Below are positions 1-9,121 of a DNA stretch of 64,000 bases, piece by piece. The stretch is from Gammaproteobacteria bacterium (GTDB lineage Bacteria > Pseudomonadota > Gammaproteobacteria > Ga0077536). The stretch is from contig JACPPA010000007.1 of NCBI GenBank assembly GCA_016191285.1, forward strand, positions 1 to 64,000, written 5' to 3'. A program made the position numbers and the translations under genes. The notes under the pieces were generated by a model, which saw nothing but the letters and a program-made list of their open reading frames with translations, made no database searches and had not been told where the DNA came from. The stretch's first letter is position 1; each line of letters starts with the position of its first letter.

Positions 1-141
1 ACCAACCTTCCGCCAACCAAGAGGTGATCAATGATGAACCAATAACTACACTTATCCACAGTCATGCGCATCGACGCATGACGTCTATCCCTGGTCAGAA
101 CTCAATCAGCACACCAGGTCAGTTTTGAATCGGCGCGGACA

Positions 142-555
142 GTGCACGCGTACACACTGCGTGAGCCGATCACCGTGTGCGGGCAGATCGTGCCCTGGAA
201 TTTCCCGCTCCTGATGGCGAGCTGGAAGCTCGCGCCGTGCCTCGCTGCCGGCAATGTCTCGATACTGAAGCCCGCCGAGGAAACGCCGCTCACCGCACTT
301 CGCCTCGGCGAATTGATGCTTGAAGCGGGTCTGCCCGAGGACGTGGTCAATGTGATTCCGGGTTACGGTCATACGGCTGACGCGGCAATCTCGGCGCATC
401 TTGGTGTCGACAAAGTCGCGTTCACGGGGTCGACCGAAGTCGGCAAACTGATCGTGCGGACGGCCTATGGCAATCTAAAGAAAGTGTCGCTCGAACTCGG
501 CGGAAAATCGCCGAACCTCTACACGCAGGCGAAAACGGTTATTGCGCAACTTTAA
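142..555 (+). pseudogene. Aldehyde dehydrogenase remnant (N- and C-terminally truncated)
   Basis: [50 protein letters not shown]...[13 protein letters not shown]...[11 protein letters not shown] is the ALDH core. The N-terminal ~130 aa and the catalytic Cys half are missing. Confidence 0.85.
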
Positions 556-713
556 CCAGCTATCTCTCCACGGGCTGGCGCTAGCCCGTGCTTTTAAGCT
601 GCGAACAGGTAAGCTTGGCGCTGAATGTCGATGAATTGCGCGCGCTGCCGACGACGACAATCGGCGAGACGCCGATGCGCTGTGCGCCAAATCGCACGAA
701 GTATCATGCATCT

Positions 714-739
714 CGTTATAGACGTATACGTCTATAACG
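714..739. repeat. Perfect 26-bp palindrome CGTTATAGACGTATACGTCTATAACG
   Basis: Sequence equals its own reverse complement; read directly. Confidence 0.9.
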
Positions 740-824
740 TCCGTAATACGACACGTCTCACCTCCCGAGGCCCGCAAACTGCGTTCTCATTAGAGCGAAC
801 AGCGACGAACGCGCCAAACCGATG

Positions 825-1511
825 CTATTGGATAACCGGCGTCTTCGGGCTAATAACGCGATAACTTGATCGCGCGCGCAGACGGCACAGGTAGGCGCCG
901 ACGCGCGGAAACGCATCCAACGGCATTTGATCCACTTCGAGCACCATGGCCATCGCCATATACGGCGCGTCCGCCAACGAAAACGTTTCGGCCAGATACT
1001 CACGCGCTTCGAGTTGTTGTTCCAAGTACGGCAATGCGCGTTTGCGCAACCCTTCACGGCCTTTTTCCATTTGTTCTAGGTTGCGTTGCTCCGGCGGCGA
1101 CCAATAGGGCATCCAAATCGCCGGGAGGTCGCCCACCAGTACCGCCTCATCGCCAAAGTTTTCCAGCATTCGCACGCGCGCACGCGCCAGCGGATCGCGC
1201 GGCAGCAGATTCGGATCCGGATAACAGTCTTCGAGGTATTCGTTGATGACGGTGGAATCGAATACCACCACGCCGTCGTGTTCGATATACGGCACTTTGC
1301 CTAGGGGATGCTTGGCCAGCATTTCAGGTGGCTTCTTCCAGAGATCTCCGGGGCGCAGATTTTCGATGCGGTAACGCAGGCGCTTCTCTTCCAGAATTAC
1401 CTTCACCTTGCTAGCGTTGGTCGAGCGTAAGGCGCCCCACGGATAGTCACGCTCGGTGGTGTACAACACGATCACGGCAAACTCCTTATTGCGTTGGAAG
1501 GCCGATGACAA
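825..1511 (-). CDS. Glutathione S-transferase family protein
   Basis: Thioredoxin-fold N-terminus (VKVILEEKRLRYRIENL...HPLGKVPYIEHDGVVVFDSTVINEYLED) with an all-alpha C-terminal half. Confidence 0.85.
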   Translation of the reverse strand: MSSAFQRNKEFAVIVLYTTERDYPWGALRSTNASKVKVILEEKRLRYRIENLRPGDLWKKPPEMLAKHPLGKVPYIEHDGVVVFDSTVINEYLEDCYPDPNLLPRDPLARARVRMLENFGDEAVLVGDLPAIWMPYWSPPEQRNLEQMEKGREGLRKRALPYLEQQLEAREYLAETFSLADAPYMAMAMVLEVDQMPLDAFPRVGAYLCRLRARSSYRVISPKTPVIQ

Positions 1512-1534
1512 CGATTGTCCAAGCGATATCTCGA

Positions 1535-2377
1535 TTACAAACGTGGTAACGCCGGCTGAATCTTGTTACAGAGCACGTCAACCATTGCCGCGAATTCAAC
1601 TTCATCCCGCACCCCTTGCGTGTGCACGAGGTGCGTGACACCCGCGTCGACATACGCCTGTGCCATCGCGAGCGCTGCGGGCAGGTCGCCGAGCGGTAGC
1701 GTTTTCATGTGCACCACGTCGAGTCTTGAACGTCCGGCGGCGGCCGCCAGGCGGTGTAGTTCCTGCACCTGCGGTTTTAGGTCCGCTGGCGATAAGCCGA
1801 CCGGCATCCAGCCATCGCCGAGTCTCACAGCGCGCGGAATCGCAGTGGCCGGTGCGCCACCGATATAGATTGGTGGGCAAATGAGTCGCGGCTTCAACAC
1901 TAACGATTCCCCGTTAGCGGTGACAACGTCACTTGCGGCCGCACTCCGGATTAGGGCGATCGTCGCGTCGGAAATTTTGCCGCGTTCGCGCTTCGGCACG
2001 CCCAGCGCCCGAAACTCTTCATCCAAATAGCCGACGCCCGTACCGAGCAGAAAGCGGCCATCGGACAGTGTTTGTATAGTCGCCAACCATTTCGCGGTGA
2101 GTAGCGCCGGCCGGTACGGCAGGATTAATACTCCGGTCCCAAAGTGTATTCGCGACGTAATCGCCGCAAAAAAGCACGCGACCCCAAGCGGGTCGAGGAT
2201 GGTCGACATTTCCGGTGGGATGCCGTAGGGATTCTGCTCGAACGTCGGCGGAAGTCCGATGTGATCGTTGAGCCAAATGGAATCGAGCGTTGAGCGATCG
2301 GCCGTGCGCGCGCAAGCCGTTAGACATTCGGGCGTGGCCGTCGGTCCCCAGTTACGAATGTTGGTCCCTAGCAGCAT
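1535..2377 (-). CDS. LLM-class (luciferase-like, probably F420-dependent) oxidoreductase
   Basis: IRNWGPTATPE...DSIWLNDHIGLP...TGVLILPYRPALLTAKWLATIQTLSDGRFLLGTGVGYLDEEFRALGV is the LLM pattern. Confidence 0.85.
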   Translation of the reverse strand: MLLGTNIRNWGPTATPECLTACARTADRSTLDSIWLNDHIGLPPTFEQNPYGIPPEMSTILDPLGVACFFAAITSRIHFGTGVLILPYRPALLTAKWLATIQTLSDGRFLLGTGVGYLDEEFRALGVPKRERGKISDATIALIRSAAASDVVTANGESLVLKPRLICPPIYIGGAPATAIPRAVRLGDGWMPVGLSPADLKPQVQELHRLAAAAGRSRLDVVHMKTLPLGDLPAALAMAQAYVDAGVTHLVHTQGVRDEVEFAAMVDVLCNKIQPALPRL

Positions 2378-2474
2378 GGTCCGTGGTCCTCGATGTGATG
2401 AAAGACATGGACGGGACGTATAGCGTCGTCCCGTCCTTCTCAGTCCTCTGCACTAAGGAACCTCCCTGTGCCGC

Positions 2475-2503
2475 GGGAAGCTCTGCTTTTTGCAGAGCTT
2501 CCC
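2475..2503. repeat. Perfect palindromic hairpin GGGAAGCTCTGC-TTTTT-GCAGAGCTTCCC at the 3' end of the peroxiredoxin gene (possible terminator or REP-like element)
   Basis: 12-bp perfect arms, 5-nt loop. Confidence 0.8.
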
Positions 2504-2515
2504 TAACGTTATCCG

Positions 2516-3166
2516 CTATCCGGCAATCCTTCTGACATCATCAAGCGTCTTCTGCGGCTCCGGGCGTACCGTGTAGTCGGGATCGACCTCGGTTACACGC
2601 ACGATTCCGTGCTTATCGATCACCATCCGGGCCGGCATGGGTAACGTCCAACTGTCGTCACCGTTAAACGCCGGCAAATCGATCCCAAAACTTTGATAAA
2701 TCGCCCTTAGTTCTGGCGGTAACTCAAATCGAATACCGAGCTTGGCCGCGTAGGCGTTGGCGGGATCGCTCAAAATATCAAAGGTCAGTTTATTTTTTTC
2801 AATAATACTCAGCCCATGTTCGGGCTTCTGCGGCGACAACGCGACCAATGTCGCGCCCAATTCACGCAGCGGATCAGCGATTTCCTGCAGAGCATACAGC
2901 TCTGCCACACAGTAGGGTCACCAATGCCCGCGGAAGATCGTCAGCACCACCGCGCCCATGCCAAACAAGGCTTCCGACGTGATGATCGCGCCGCGCGCGT
3001 TGGTTAATGCGAACGCCGGCAGCTTGTCGCCCACTTTCACTACACTCTTCAAAATTCCCGAGGCACGCAGATCGTCAGTCGCCTTATGCATCACCGCGAG
3101 CTTGTCGCTCGGGATCTTACTTTTCGCGCCTTCACGGATCTGCGTCAGTTTTTCATGCAAGTTCAT
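2516..3166 (-). CDS. AhpC/TSA peroxiredoxin-like protein, candidate selenoprotein (in-frame TGA at complement 2918..2920 = U83 in a UPYC motif)
   Basis: ORFs 2918..3166 and 2516..2908 are in the same frame and join as ...VVLTIFRGHW-(TGA)-PYCVAELYALQEIADPLRELGATLVALSPQ..., where the family carries RGxWCPYC. Only one stop interrupts a 216-codon frame. Confidence 0.75.
2873..2911 (-). promoter_or_regulatory. Candidate bacterial SECIS hairpin downstream of the in-frame UGA (stem-loop at 2887..2905)
   Basis: mRNA: UGA CCCUACUGUGUG GCAGAGC-UGUAU-GCUCUGC. Perfect 7-bp stem, 5-nt loop with G at loop position 2, loop begins 20 nt after the UGA. Confidence 0.65.
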
Positions 3167-3252
3167 TAGTCCTCCTTAAATAACGCGCATACGCGCGATT
3201 TGGAATCATCAATCTGCTCCTCAAGGTTGTCTGCTTGGGTGGAGACGTTGAA

Positions 3253-3546
3253 TTAAAACTCCATCGGATCGCGAAAATGCGCATTGAATATTTTGTCGCG
3301 ATGTTCGTACAGAAGAGGATCGAGAGCTGCCTTGATCTGAGGACCGGTTGCTATAAACGAGGAGCGCCACTCATCAGGGATCGGACATTGATCCTTCGGC
3401 AGCAGGTCCAAGAGATTCATGAACGCCACCCAATAGATATCCAACGCGCTCACGTGGTCGCCGGCAAAGAACTGCACGCCGCGCGCGTACTGCGCCTTGA
3501 GTTGCGCGACCAGGGCGCCGAGACTTTCCGCTGTGCGTCCTCGCAA
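3253..3546 (-). pseudogene. GST C-terminal domain fragment (no N-terminal thioredoxin domain)
   Basis: FFAGDHVSALDIYWVAFMNLLDLLP...RDKIFNAHFRDPMEF resembles a GST C-terminal half. The next gene ends only ~30 bp upstream, leaving no room for the N-domain. Confidence 0.5.
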
Positions 3547-3574
3547 CGATAGCCATACTTACTTCCCATGCGAG

Positions 3575-4237
3575 TTATTTGGTAAGAATTTTTTTCGCCA
3601 TGTCGAGAACGCCTGCGTCAAGCACCAGCGGCTCGGGCACCACGATCCCGCGTTGACATGCGGGCCGCGCTTCCATTCGCGCAATCCACGCCTGAAGATT
3701 ATCGAGGCCCGCGATATTCACACCGCTCCACTCGTGGATCCGTACCCAGCACCAGTTTGCGATGTCGGCGATACTGTATTCGTCACAGAGATATTCACGG
3801 CCGCGCAGTTGGGACTCGAGCACTTCGAACAACCGGCGCCCTTCGTTTTGGTAGCGATCGATCGCGGGCTGAATCTGTTCCGGAAAATAGCGATAGAACA
3901 CATTGGCTTGGCCCATCATCGGGCCAACCCCGCCCATTTGGAACATTAGCCATTGAATGACTCGAGATTTTTTTTTGTCATCCCTGGGTAACAATTTGCC
4001 GCTCTTTTCGGCGAGATAAATCATGATTGCGCCGCTCTCGAAGACCGCGAAGTCGCTATTCGCGCGGTCGATAATCGCCGGGATGCGGCCATTGGGATTA
4101 ATGCGCAGAAATTCCGGCGTCTTCTGCTCGCCCTTGCTGAGACTAATCGGGTGCACGGTATACGGCATGTCGATCTCTTCGAGCGTGACGGAGGCTTTCC
4201 AGCCGTTGGGGGTGGACGCGGTATACAGGTCAATCAT
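3575..4237 (-). CDS. Glutathione S-transferase family protein
   Basis: [57 protein letters not shown]...[14 protein letters not shown]. Confidence 0.9.
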   Translation of the reverse strand: MIDLYTASTPNGWKASVTLEEIDMPYTVHPISLSKGEQKTPEFLRINPNGRIPAIIDRANSDFAVFESGAIMIYLAEKSGKLLPRDDKKKSRVIQWLMFQMGGVGPMMGQANVFYRYFPEQIQPAIDRYQNEGRRLFEVLESQLRGREYLCDEYSIADIANWCWVRIHEWSGVNIAGLDNLQAWIARMEARPACQRGIVVPEPLVLDAGVLDMAKKILTK

Positions 4238-4511
4238 CGGCGTGTCCTTTTTTTAAAAATGATCCGTCCGAGCGGGGCGAAGATGCCCTGGCAGATACTG
4301 TACCATTCGGTCCACAATAGTCAAACGAGCGCTAGCGGCACGCGGCGGGTTGATTTTCTCGACGCCGTATCGTGTTGGACGCCGAAGCATCTGTCCGGAT
4401 TGTTGAGCCTAGGCTACAGGGCGATCTCGTCGCCGATCACGACCTCGCTTCAGTTGGGTGAAAACTGGCTCGGAATTAGCGAAACGATTGTCTCGCGTCC
4501 ATAATGCACGC

Positions 4512-5102
4512 ATGAGCATCGGACGACCGCTTGAATATGACCCAACCAAGGCTTTGGACGCCGCGATGCAGGTGTTCTGGCGCCGTGGTTACGAGGGAAC
4601 ATCGCTGCAGGATCTGCTGACTGCGACGGGTCTCTCTAAAAGCAGCTTCTATCAAGCCTTCAGCAGCAAGCACGAAGCCTTTCAGCAAGCGCTCACGCAC
4701 TATTGTGACGGCTTGACCGCGCGTCTGCGCGAGAAGTTGCGCGCGGCCGATTCCGGCTGGGAGTTTATCGAGAGCGTGTTGATGAGCGCCGTGGGCGAAG
4801 CGCGCATCCCGGACGATCCGCGGGGTTGCATGATCGTGAACGTCGCGACGGAATTTTCGAGTCGGGATGCACGGATCAGCGAATTGGTGGCGGACGGGGT
4901 GAAAAGAGTGACCCGGATTTTCGTTACCGCCGTCAAGCGCGCGCAGAAAGAGGGGCGTATCGCGGCCGGAAAGGATCCCAATCTCCTCGGTCGCTACCTG
5001 CTTTCCAGCCTGAGTGGCCTGCGCACGATGGTGAAAGCGGGGAGTACTCATGGTGCAACCGCGGCGTTGGTGACCGTCATTATGACGGCCTTAAAATCGT
5101 AG
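4512..5102 (+). CDS. TetR/AcrR family transcriptional regulator
   Basis: MSIGRPLEYDPTKALDAAMQVFWRRGYEGTSLQDLLTATGLSKSSFYQAFSSKHEAF is a TetR HTH. ATG at 4512 chosen over the ORF start. Confidence 0.9.
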   Translation: MSIGRPLEYDPTKALDAAMQVFWRRGYEGTSLQDLLTATGLSKSSFYQAFSSKHEAFQQALTHYCDGLTARLREKLRAADSGWEFIESVLMSAVGEARIPDDPRGCMIVNVATEFSSRDARISELVADGVKRVTRIFVTAVKRAQKEGRIAAGKDPNLLGRYLLSSLSGLRTMVKAGSTHGATAALVTVIMTALKS

Positions 5103-5277
5103 TTCACGTGGCCACGGCGCTGAATCGCTCCGGCAGGTCCCACAAGCCCGCCGCGGCCGTCATTCCGGCGCACTTCGGGTGGCCGGTATTTCCAATCCGT
5201 TATTTAGATTCGTATGTCGCCACCACTTACCGGCGCTGTGACAACGCACCGAGCCGCGATTCAAGATCCGGACAGTC

Positions 5278-6438
5278 CTAAGGCGTGCTAGCGTCGCAAT
5301 CTGCATCATCCGCGGTGCAGTACACCACGTGATCGGCCGCTTGGATCGCGCCGAATACTTCGGGCGAACGCGGATCGATCGTAAGACGTAGCCATTCGGC
5401 CGGCATATTCAGTGCGCCCTGCACCACCACCCGGCGCAAATTCGGAACCGCCTGAGTATGGTGGATGAGACCGGTAGCGCTCGCCGGATCGGCCAACGGA
5501 CGCTCATCCCTAAAAGCGTGAGTGTCGCCATTGAGCAGCAACACTGGGCGGCCAAACTGCGTGCTCAAATCGGCCAGCCGCTGGACAAACGCCGTATAGC
5601 CATCCAGTCCTTGACCACCGTTTTGCGGCAATGCTTCGGGATCCCAGAGGTCGGCCTGCAACGCGATCACCACGCCTTTGGCGTGCTCGTCACGCGCCTT
5701 GTCGAAGGCGCGTTCCAGCCAGCGTAGATTTGCGCCCTTGCGAGCGGCTTGTTCCGCCGCTTGCGCGTTGCCATAAATCTCCAGCGTTCCATTGCCGCTC
5801 GCGACCGGTCCCCACGAGGATTTGTCGTCATTCGAGCCACCCGGCACATTCAACGTCACGAACACCACGCCGGCTTGTTCCCACATCACGTTCTCCACGA
5901 ACTGCGCGTCGGCCGGATACAAAGGATTGAACTTCTTGGCCTGAGTCGATACTTCTTGGTCATTCACGCCCAGCGTCGCGCCGGGTTTAGCGAAGAACAA
6001 GCGGCGTACGCTCGCGAGTTCCTTCAGCGGCGCACCGCTCGCCAACTGTTTGCCCTTGTGGCAATCGGCCCACTCGTTATCGCCCGGTGTATAGACGACT
6101 GGGCGTTTGATTTGCTGAAGACGTGAATACACCCATTGGTTCCAACCGGGATTGGACTTCACGATCGGCGGCAGAATATCCGCACTGGTACACGGCATGC
6201 TACCGGAGTGAAGATCACCCACGTGAATCAATAGACGCACTTTCGGATCCGCATTGACGGAGTTGATAAGGCGTGGTGCGTTATTCAGCAGATTCTGGCT
6301 GTACGGCCAATCGCCGATTACCGCAATTGTAAAGGGCTTAAGCGACTCCGCGCCGGAGCGCTCGCGATCATCGGCGGAAGCCACGGTCGCAAGGCTAGCG
6401 GTGGCCAGCAACATGGCAGACAGAGTAACTACGTTCAT
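5278..6438 (-). CDS. Secreted metallophosphoesterase-like protein
   Basis: Signal peptide, then FTIAVIGDWPYSQ...HVGDLHSG...VVYTPGDNEWADC...PVLLLNGDTHAF calcineurin-type motifs. Confidence 0.8.
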   Translation of the reverse strand: MNVVTLSAMLLATASLATVASADDRERSGAESLKPFTIAVIGDWPYSQNLLNNAPRLINSVNADPKVRLLIHVGDLHSGSMPCTSADILPPIVKSNPGWNQWVYSRLQQIKRPVVYTPGDNEWADCHKGKQLASGAPLKELASVRRLFFAKPGATLGVNDQEVSTQAKKFNPLYPADAQFVENVMWEQAGVVFVTLNVPGGSNDDKSSWGPVASGNGTLEIYGNAQAAEQAARKGANLRWLERAFDKARDEHAKGVVIALQADLWDPEALPQNGGQGLDGYTAFVQRLADLSTQFGRPVLLLNGDTHAFRDERPLADPASATGLIHHTQAVPNLRRVVVQGALNMPAEWLRLTIDPRSPEVFGAIQAADHVVYCTADDADCDASTP

Positions 6439-6744
6439 TGGTGTTTCCTTTGCAGATTGAGATATTGCAGAGTGGCGACAAAGTCCGGGCCTACGGTCAC
6501 ATTCCGCGAACGCGGTTCAGGTCTCGCCGCGAGAGGTCGCAGGTCAAATCGGCATTGCCCGAGTCGTGCACGCGGGGGGCGACGGCCGACAAGTCGCCAC
6601 TTTCAACGACGACCTAAATCTCGACGTGTCATCCCGCGGCTAATGGATGCTAGGGCCGAATCATTACGAATCGATGACGCCCCGCTTACTGCCGGCAAAT
6701 CAACACGGGTGCCATTCGGATATGAGAATCCACGTGACGGTTTC

Positions 6745-7707
6745 TCGATGCGCTGAAAGCTAATCCCGAGGTCTGGAGCAAGACGGTGCTCTTTATCAAC
6801 TACGACGGGAACGGCGGTTTTTTCGATCACATGGTGCCGCCAAGCCCACCACAGTTCTCAACCCAAGGCGTCTCCACGGTCGATACCGTTAACGAGATAT
6901 TCCCCGGCGATAACGTGCATCCCGCCGCGGCGGCGTGCGGTGGCGGGCGATCTCAACTCGACGTTGAATTTCGCGCGACCGAGCGCAACGCGCGTGACGT
7001 TACCGGGCACGGCTAGCTATGACCCAGTGGTCAAGGATTTCCATCCCAACGACACTATCGCCGCGCCAGCGAACCAAGTCGTCCCGGTGCAAGAGCCCGG
7101 TGTGCGAAGAGCCAAAGCCCTACCGTACCGCCTGCAAGTTCGTGGAAAACCCAACACCGCAGACGGCACCTTTGATATCAATTTCCGGAATACCGGCAGA
7201 GCTGCAGCCGTCTTTCAAGTGCGTTCCGGTAACGTGGCGGATATGTCACGCACCTACACCGTCGAACCGCATAAGCAGCTCAGCGATGTTTGGTCGGCGG
7301 CGGCGGACGGCACTTATAATCTTGCGGTGTACGGACCGAATGGATTCTTCCGCGCATTTAAAGGTGCGCTTACTGGCGGATCCAATGCACGCCTCGAGGT
7401 ACGAATCGAAGACGGCGATGACGACGGAGATGATGGCCGTCGCACGCTGCTTATCGCCAATCTCGGCGCGCGTAACGGCAACGTTCGGGTTCGCGATAAC
7501 TACACGGGCGAAACGAGCGAAAATTATTTAGCACCCGGAAAGCGGATGAGGCGGCGCACGCAATTGCGACGCAATTTCGGTTGGTACGATGTGCTGATAA
7601 CGGTCGATCAAGATCCAGGCTTCGCATATCAACTCGCAGGCCATGTGGAGACAGGCAAAGACAGTATCACCGACCGGGCGATGGGAGGCGTCACAGTCAA
7701 AGTCTGA
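6745..7707 (+). pseudogene. Phospholipase C (phosphoesterase family, C-terminal DUF756-like domain) remnant
   Basis: DALKANPEVWSKTVLFINYDGNGGFFDHMVPPSPP followed, out of frame, by a C-terminal beta domain (ORF 6940..7707). The N-terminal catalytic region is absent. Confidence 0.75.
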
Positions 7708-8092
7708 CGCATACCTCCTTGGGCAGGGGTCTGTGGTGCGTGAAGGCAGTGGCCGCTGCCTTATTCCTACCGGCCAAAGGGATCGAGCGGACCGACAAGC
7801 GGCCGCCGTGGATCTTGCGGATCACGCCAAATACATGCGAATTCGCTACCCTCTCGGTCGATGGCGCCCTAAAACATTCAATACGGATCGTGAATCGTCG
7901 ATACTAGTCACGCTTGCATATCCCGGCACCTCGGAATCTCCGGCTGACACACGACACTCCGTAACGCTGGGTGCTACCTTCGGTCGTAGTTGCTCTACCA
8001 GCCGGTTGTCATGAAGCGTACATAGTGCGCACGTACATTTTAGCCGACAGCCCGCTGCTGGCTAAATAGAGGAACAGAAATACCGGCCACCT

Positions 8093-8198
8093 CCGTCATT
8101 CCGGAAGTCGCGGCGGCTATCCGGAATCCATTGCTGTGGGTTATCTCGGCATGGATCCCGGGTCTCCGCCGCTTGCGCAGCGAAGCCCGGGATGACGA
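8093..8198. repeat. Intergenic inverted-repeat element (CGTCATTCCGG ... CCGGGATGACG)
   Basis: Terminal inverted repeats and internal CCGGAATCCA / ATGGATCCCGG arms; same architecture as the 24361 element. Confidence 0.75.
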
Positions 8199-8321
8199 CC
8201 CTTAAACGTTTTGATCCCCTGGTCGGTATTTACGCTCTACTATTTAGTCCGCGGTAATTGAATAAACGACAGAGAGAACGCGTAGTTCGTGATCTCGGGT
8301 TAGTCCTGCGGTGAGACCATC

Positions 8322-8573
8322 GTGTTAGTGAATTTTGAGGAACCTTCAATGCCGGATACCACAATCGAAACGGATCTTCGACCGACAAACTTCGCACAGG
8401 GTCGCGTATCGACACAAACGCTCGCGCGGTGGTCTATGGTCCGACAAATCGCCGAACTCGAAGATGCCCTTGAAGACAGTTATCACCGCGCGGATCACGA
8501 AGCTGTTTATGCGTGGGCCGAACGTGCACGGGCTGTACTCGCACGGAAACGTGAGGAATTGCGACGACTTTGA
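8322..8573 (+). CDS. Small hypothetical protein
   Basis: 83-aa ORF in an intergenic context; no recognisable family. Confidence 0.4.
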   Translation: MLVNFEEPSMPDTTIETDLRPTNFAQGRVSTQTLARWSMVRQIAELEDALEDSYHRADHEAVYAWAERARAVLARKREELRRL

Positions 8574-8977
8574 CTGGTTTACGTGCCGAAAGCCGCGAGC
8601 GGAGATGAACAAGAGATTTTTAAGCCCGGCTCACGACCGGCGAAAGCGAGAACTAAGGCACGCGCGGCTCGTCATCGTTGAAAGGGGGTAGGCCGGGGCA
8701 GGGCCAGACTCTAGTTAAATCTGGCGTCGGGTGCGCGCCGGGTTTGAGTGGAGTTAGCGTTTAAATAGCGGGTCCTGATCCGCATCAGGACCCGCTTAAA
8801 CTAGCGACGGGCAAGCGGTTAACGTTCTCGTGGGTGAGAGGGAGGAGCCGATGTCCACATCGCTCGTGGCAGAGTAAGCCCGCTATGTGACACCGACATT
8901 GCGTCGCGACTACGCTTTCGTGACGCGTTCTCGCGGATCAGTTTTCAGTTCGAATTCTGCGTCGTTCCTTCACGCAA

Positions 8978-8995
8978 TTGTCATTACAGCTTCAA
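8978..8995 (+). promoter_or_regulatory. Weak PHO-box-like half-site (TTGTCAT-TACA-GCTTCAA) upstream of the 5'-nucleotidase gene
   Basis: First 7-mer matches the CTGTCAT consensus at 6/7; second is poor. Confidence 0.3.
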
Positions 8996-9121
8996 ACCCG
9001 TGTAACTTTTCAGGCGCCTGATTGGGGCGGCGTCCAACCCCGGAATTGATTGTCGCGAGACATTCGTATCCCGCGCACGGTTGGTTCGCCGCCGATCACC
9101 ACCAATCGGGAGAGCACAACG

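Noticed and set aside
2516-2908. Treating the 130-aa downstream ORF as an independent gene starting at GTG 2908
   Set aside because: Same frame as the upstream ORF, starts inside the redox motif, has no ribosome-binding site and lacks the N-terminal half of the peroxiredoxin fold.
6603-6830. Minus-strand ORF over the phospholipase C remnant
   Set aside because: Short, antisense to recognisable PLC sequence and without its own features.
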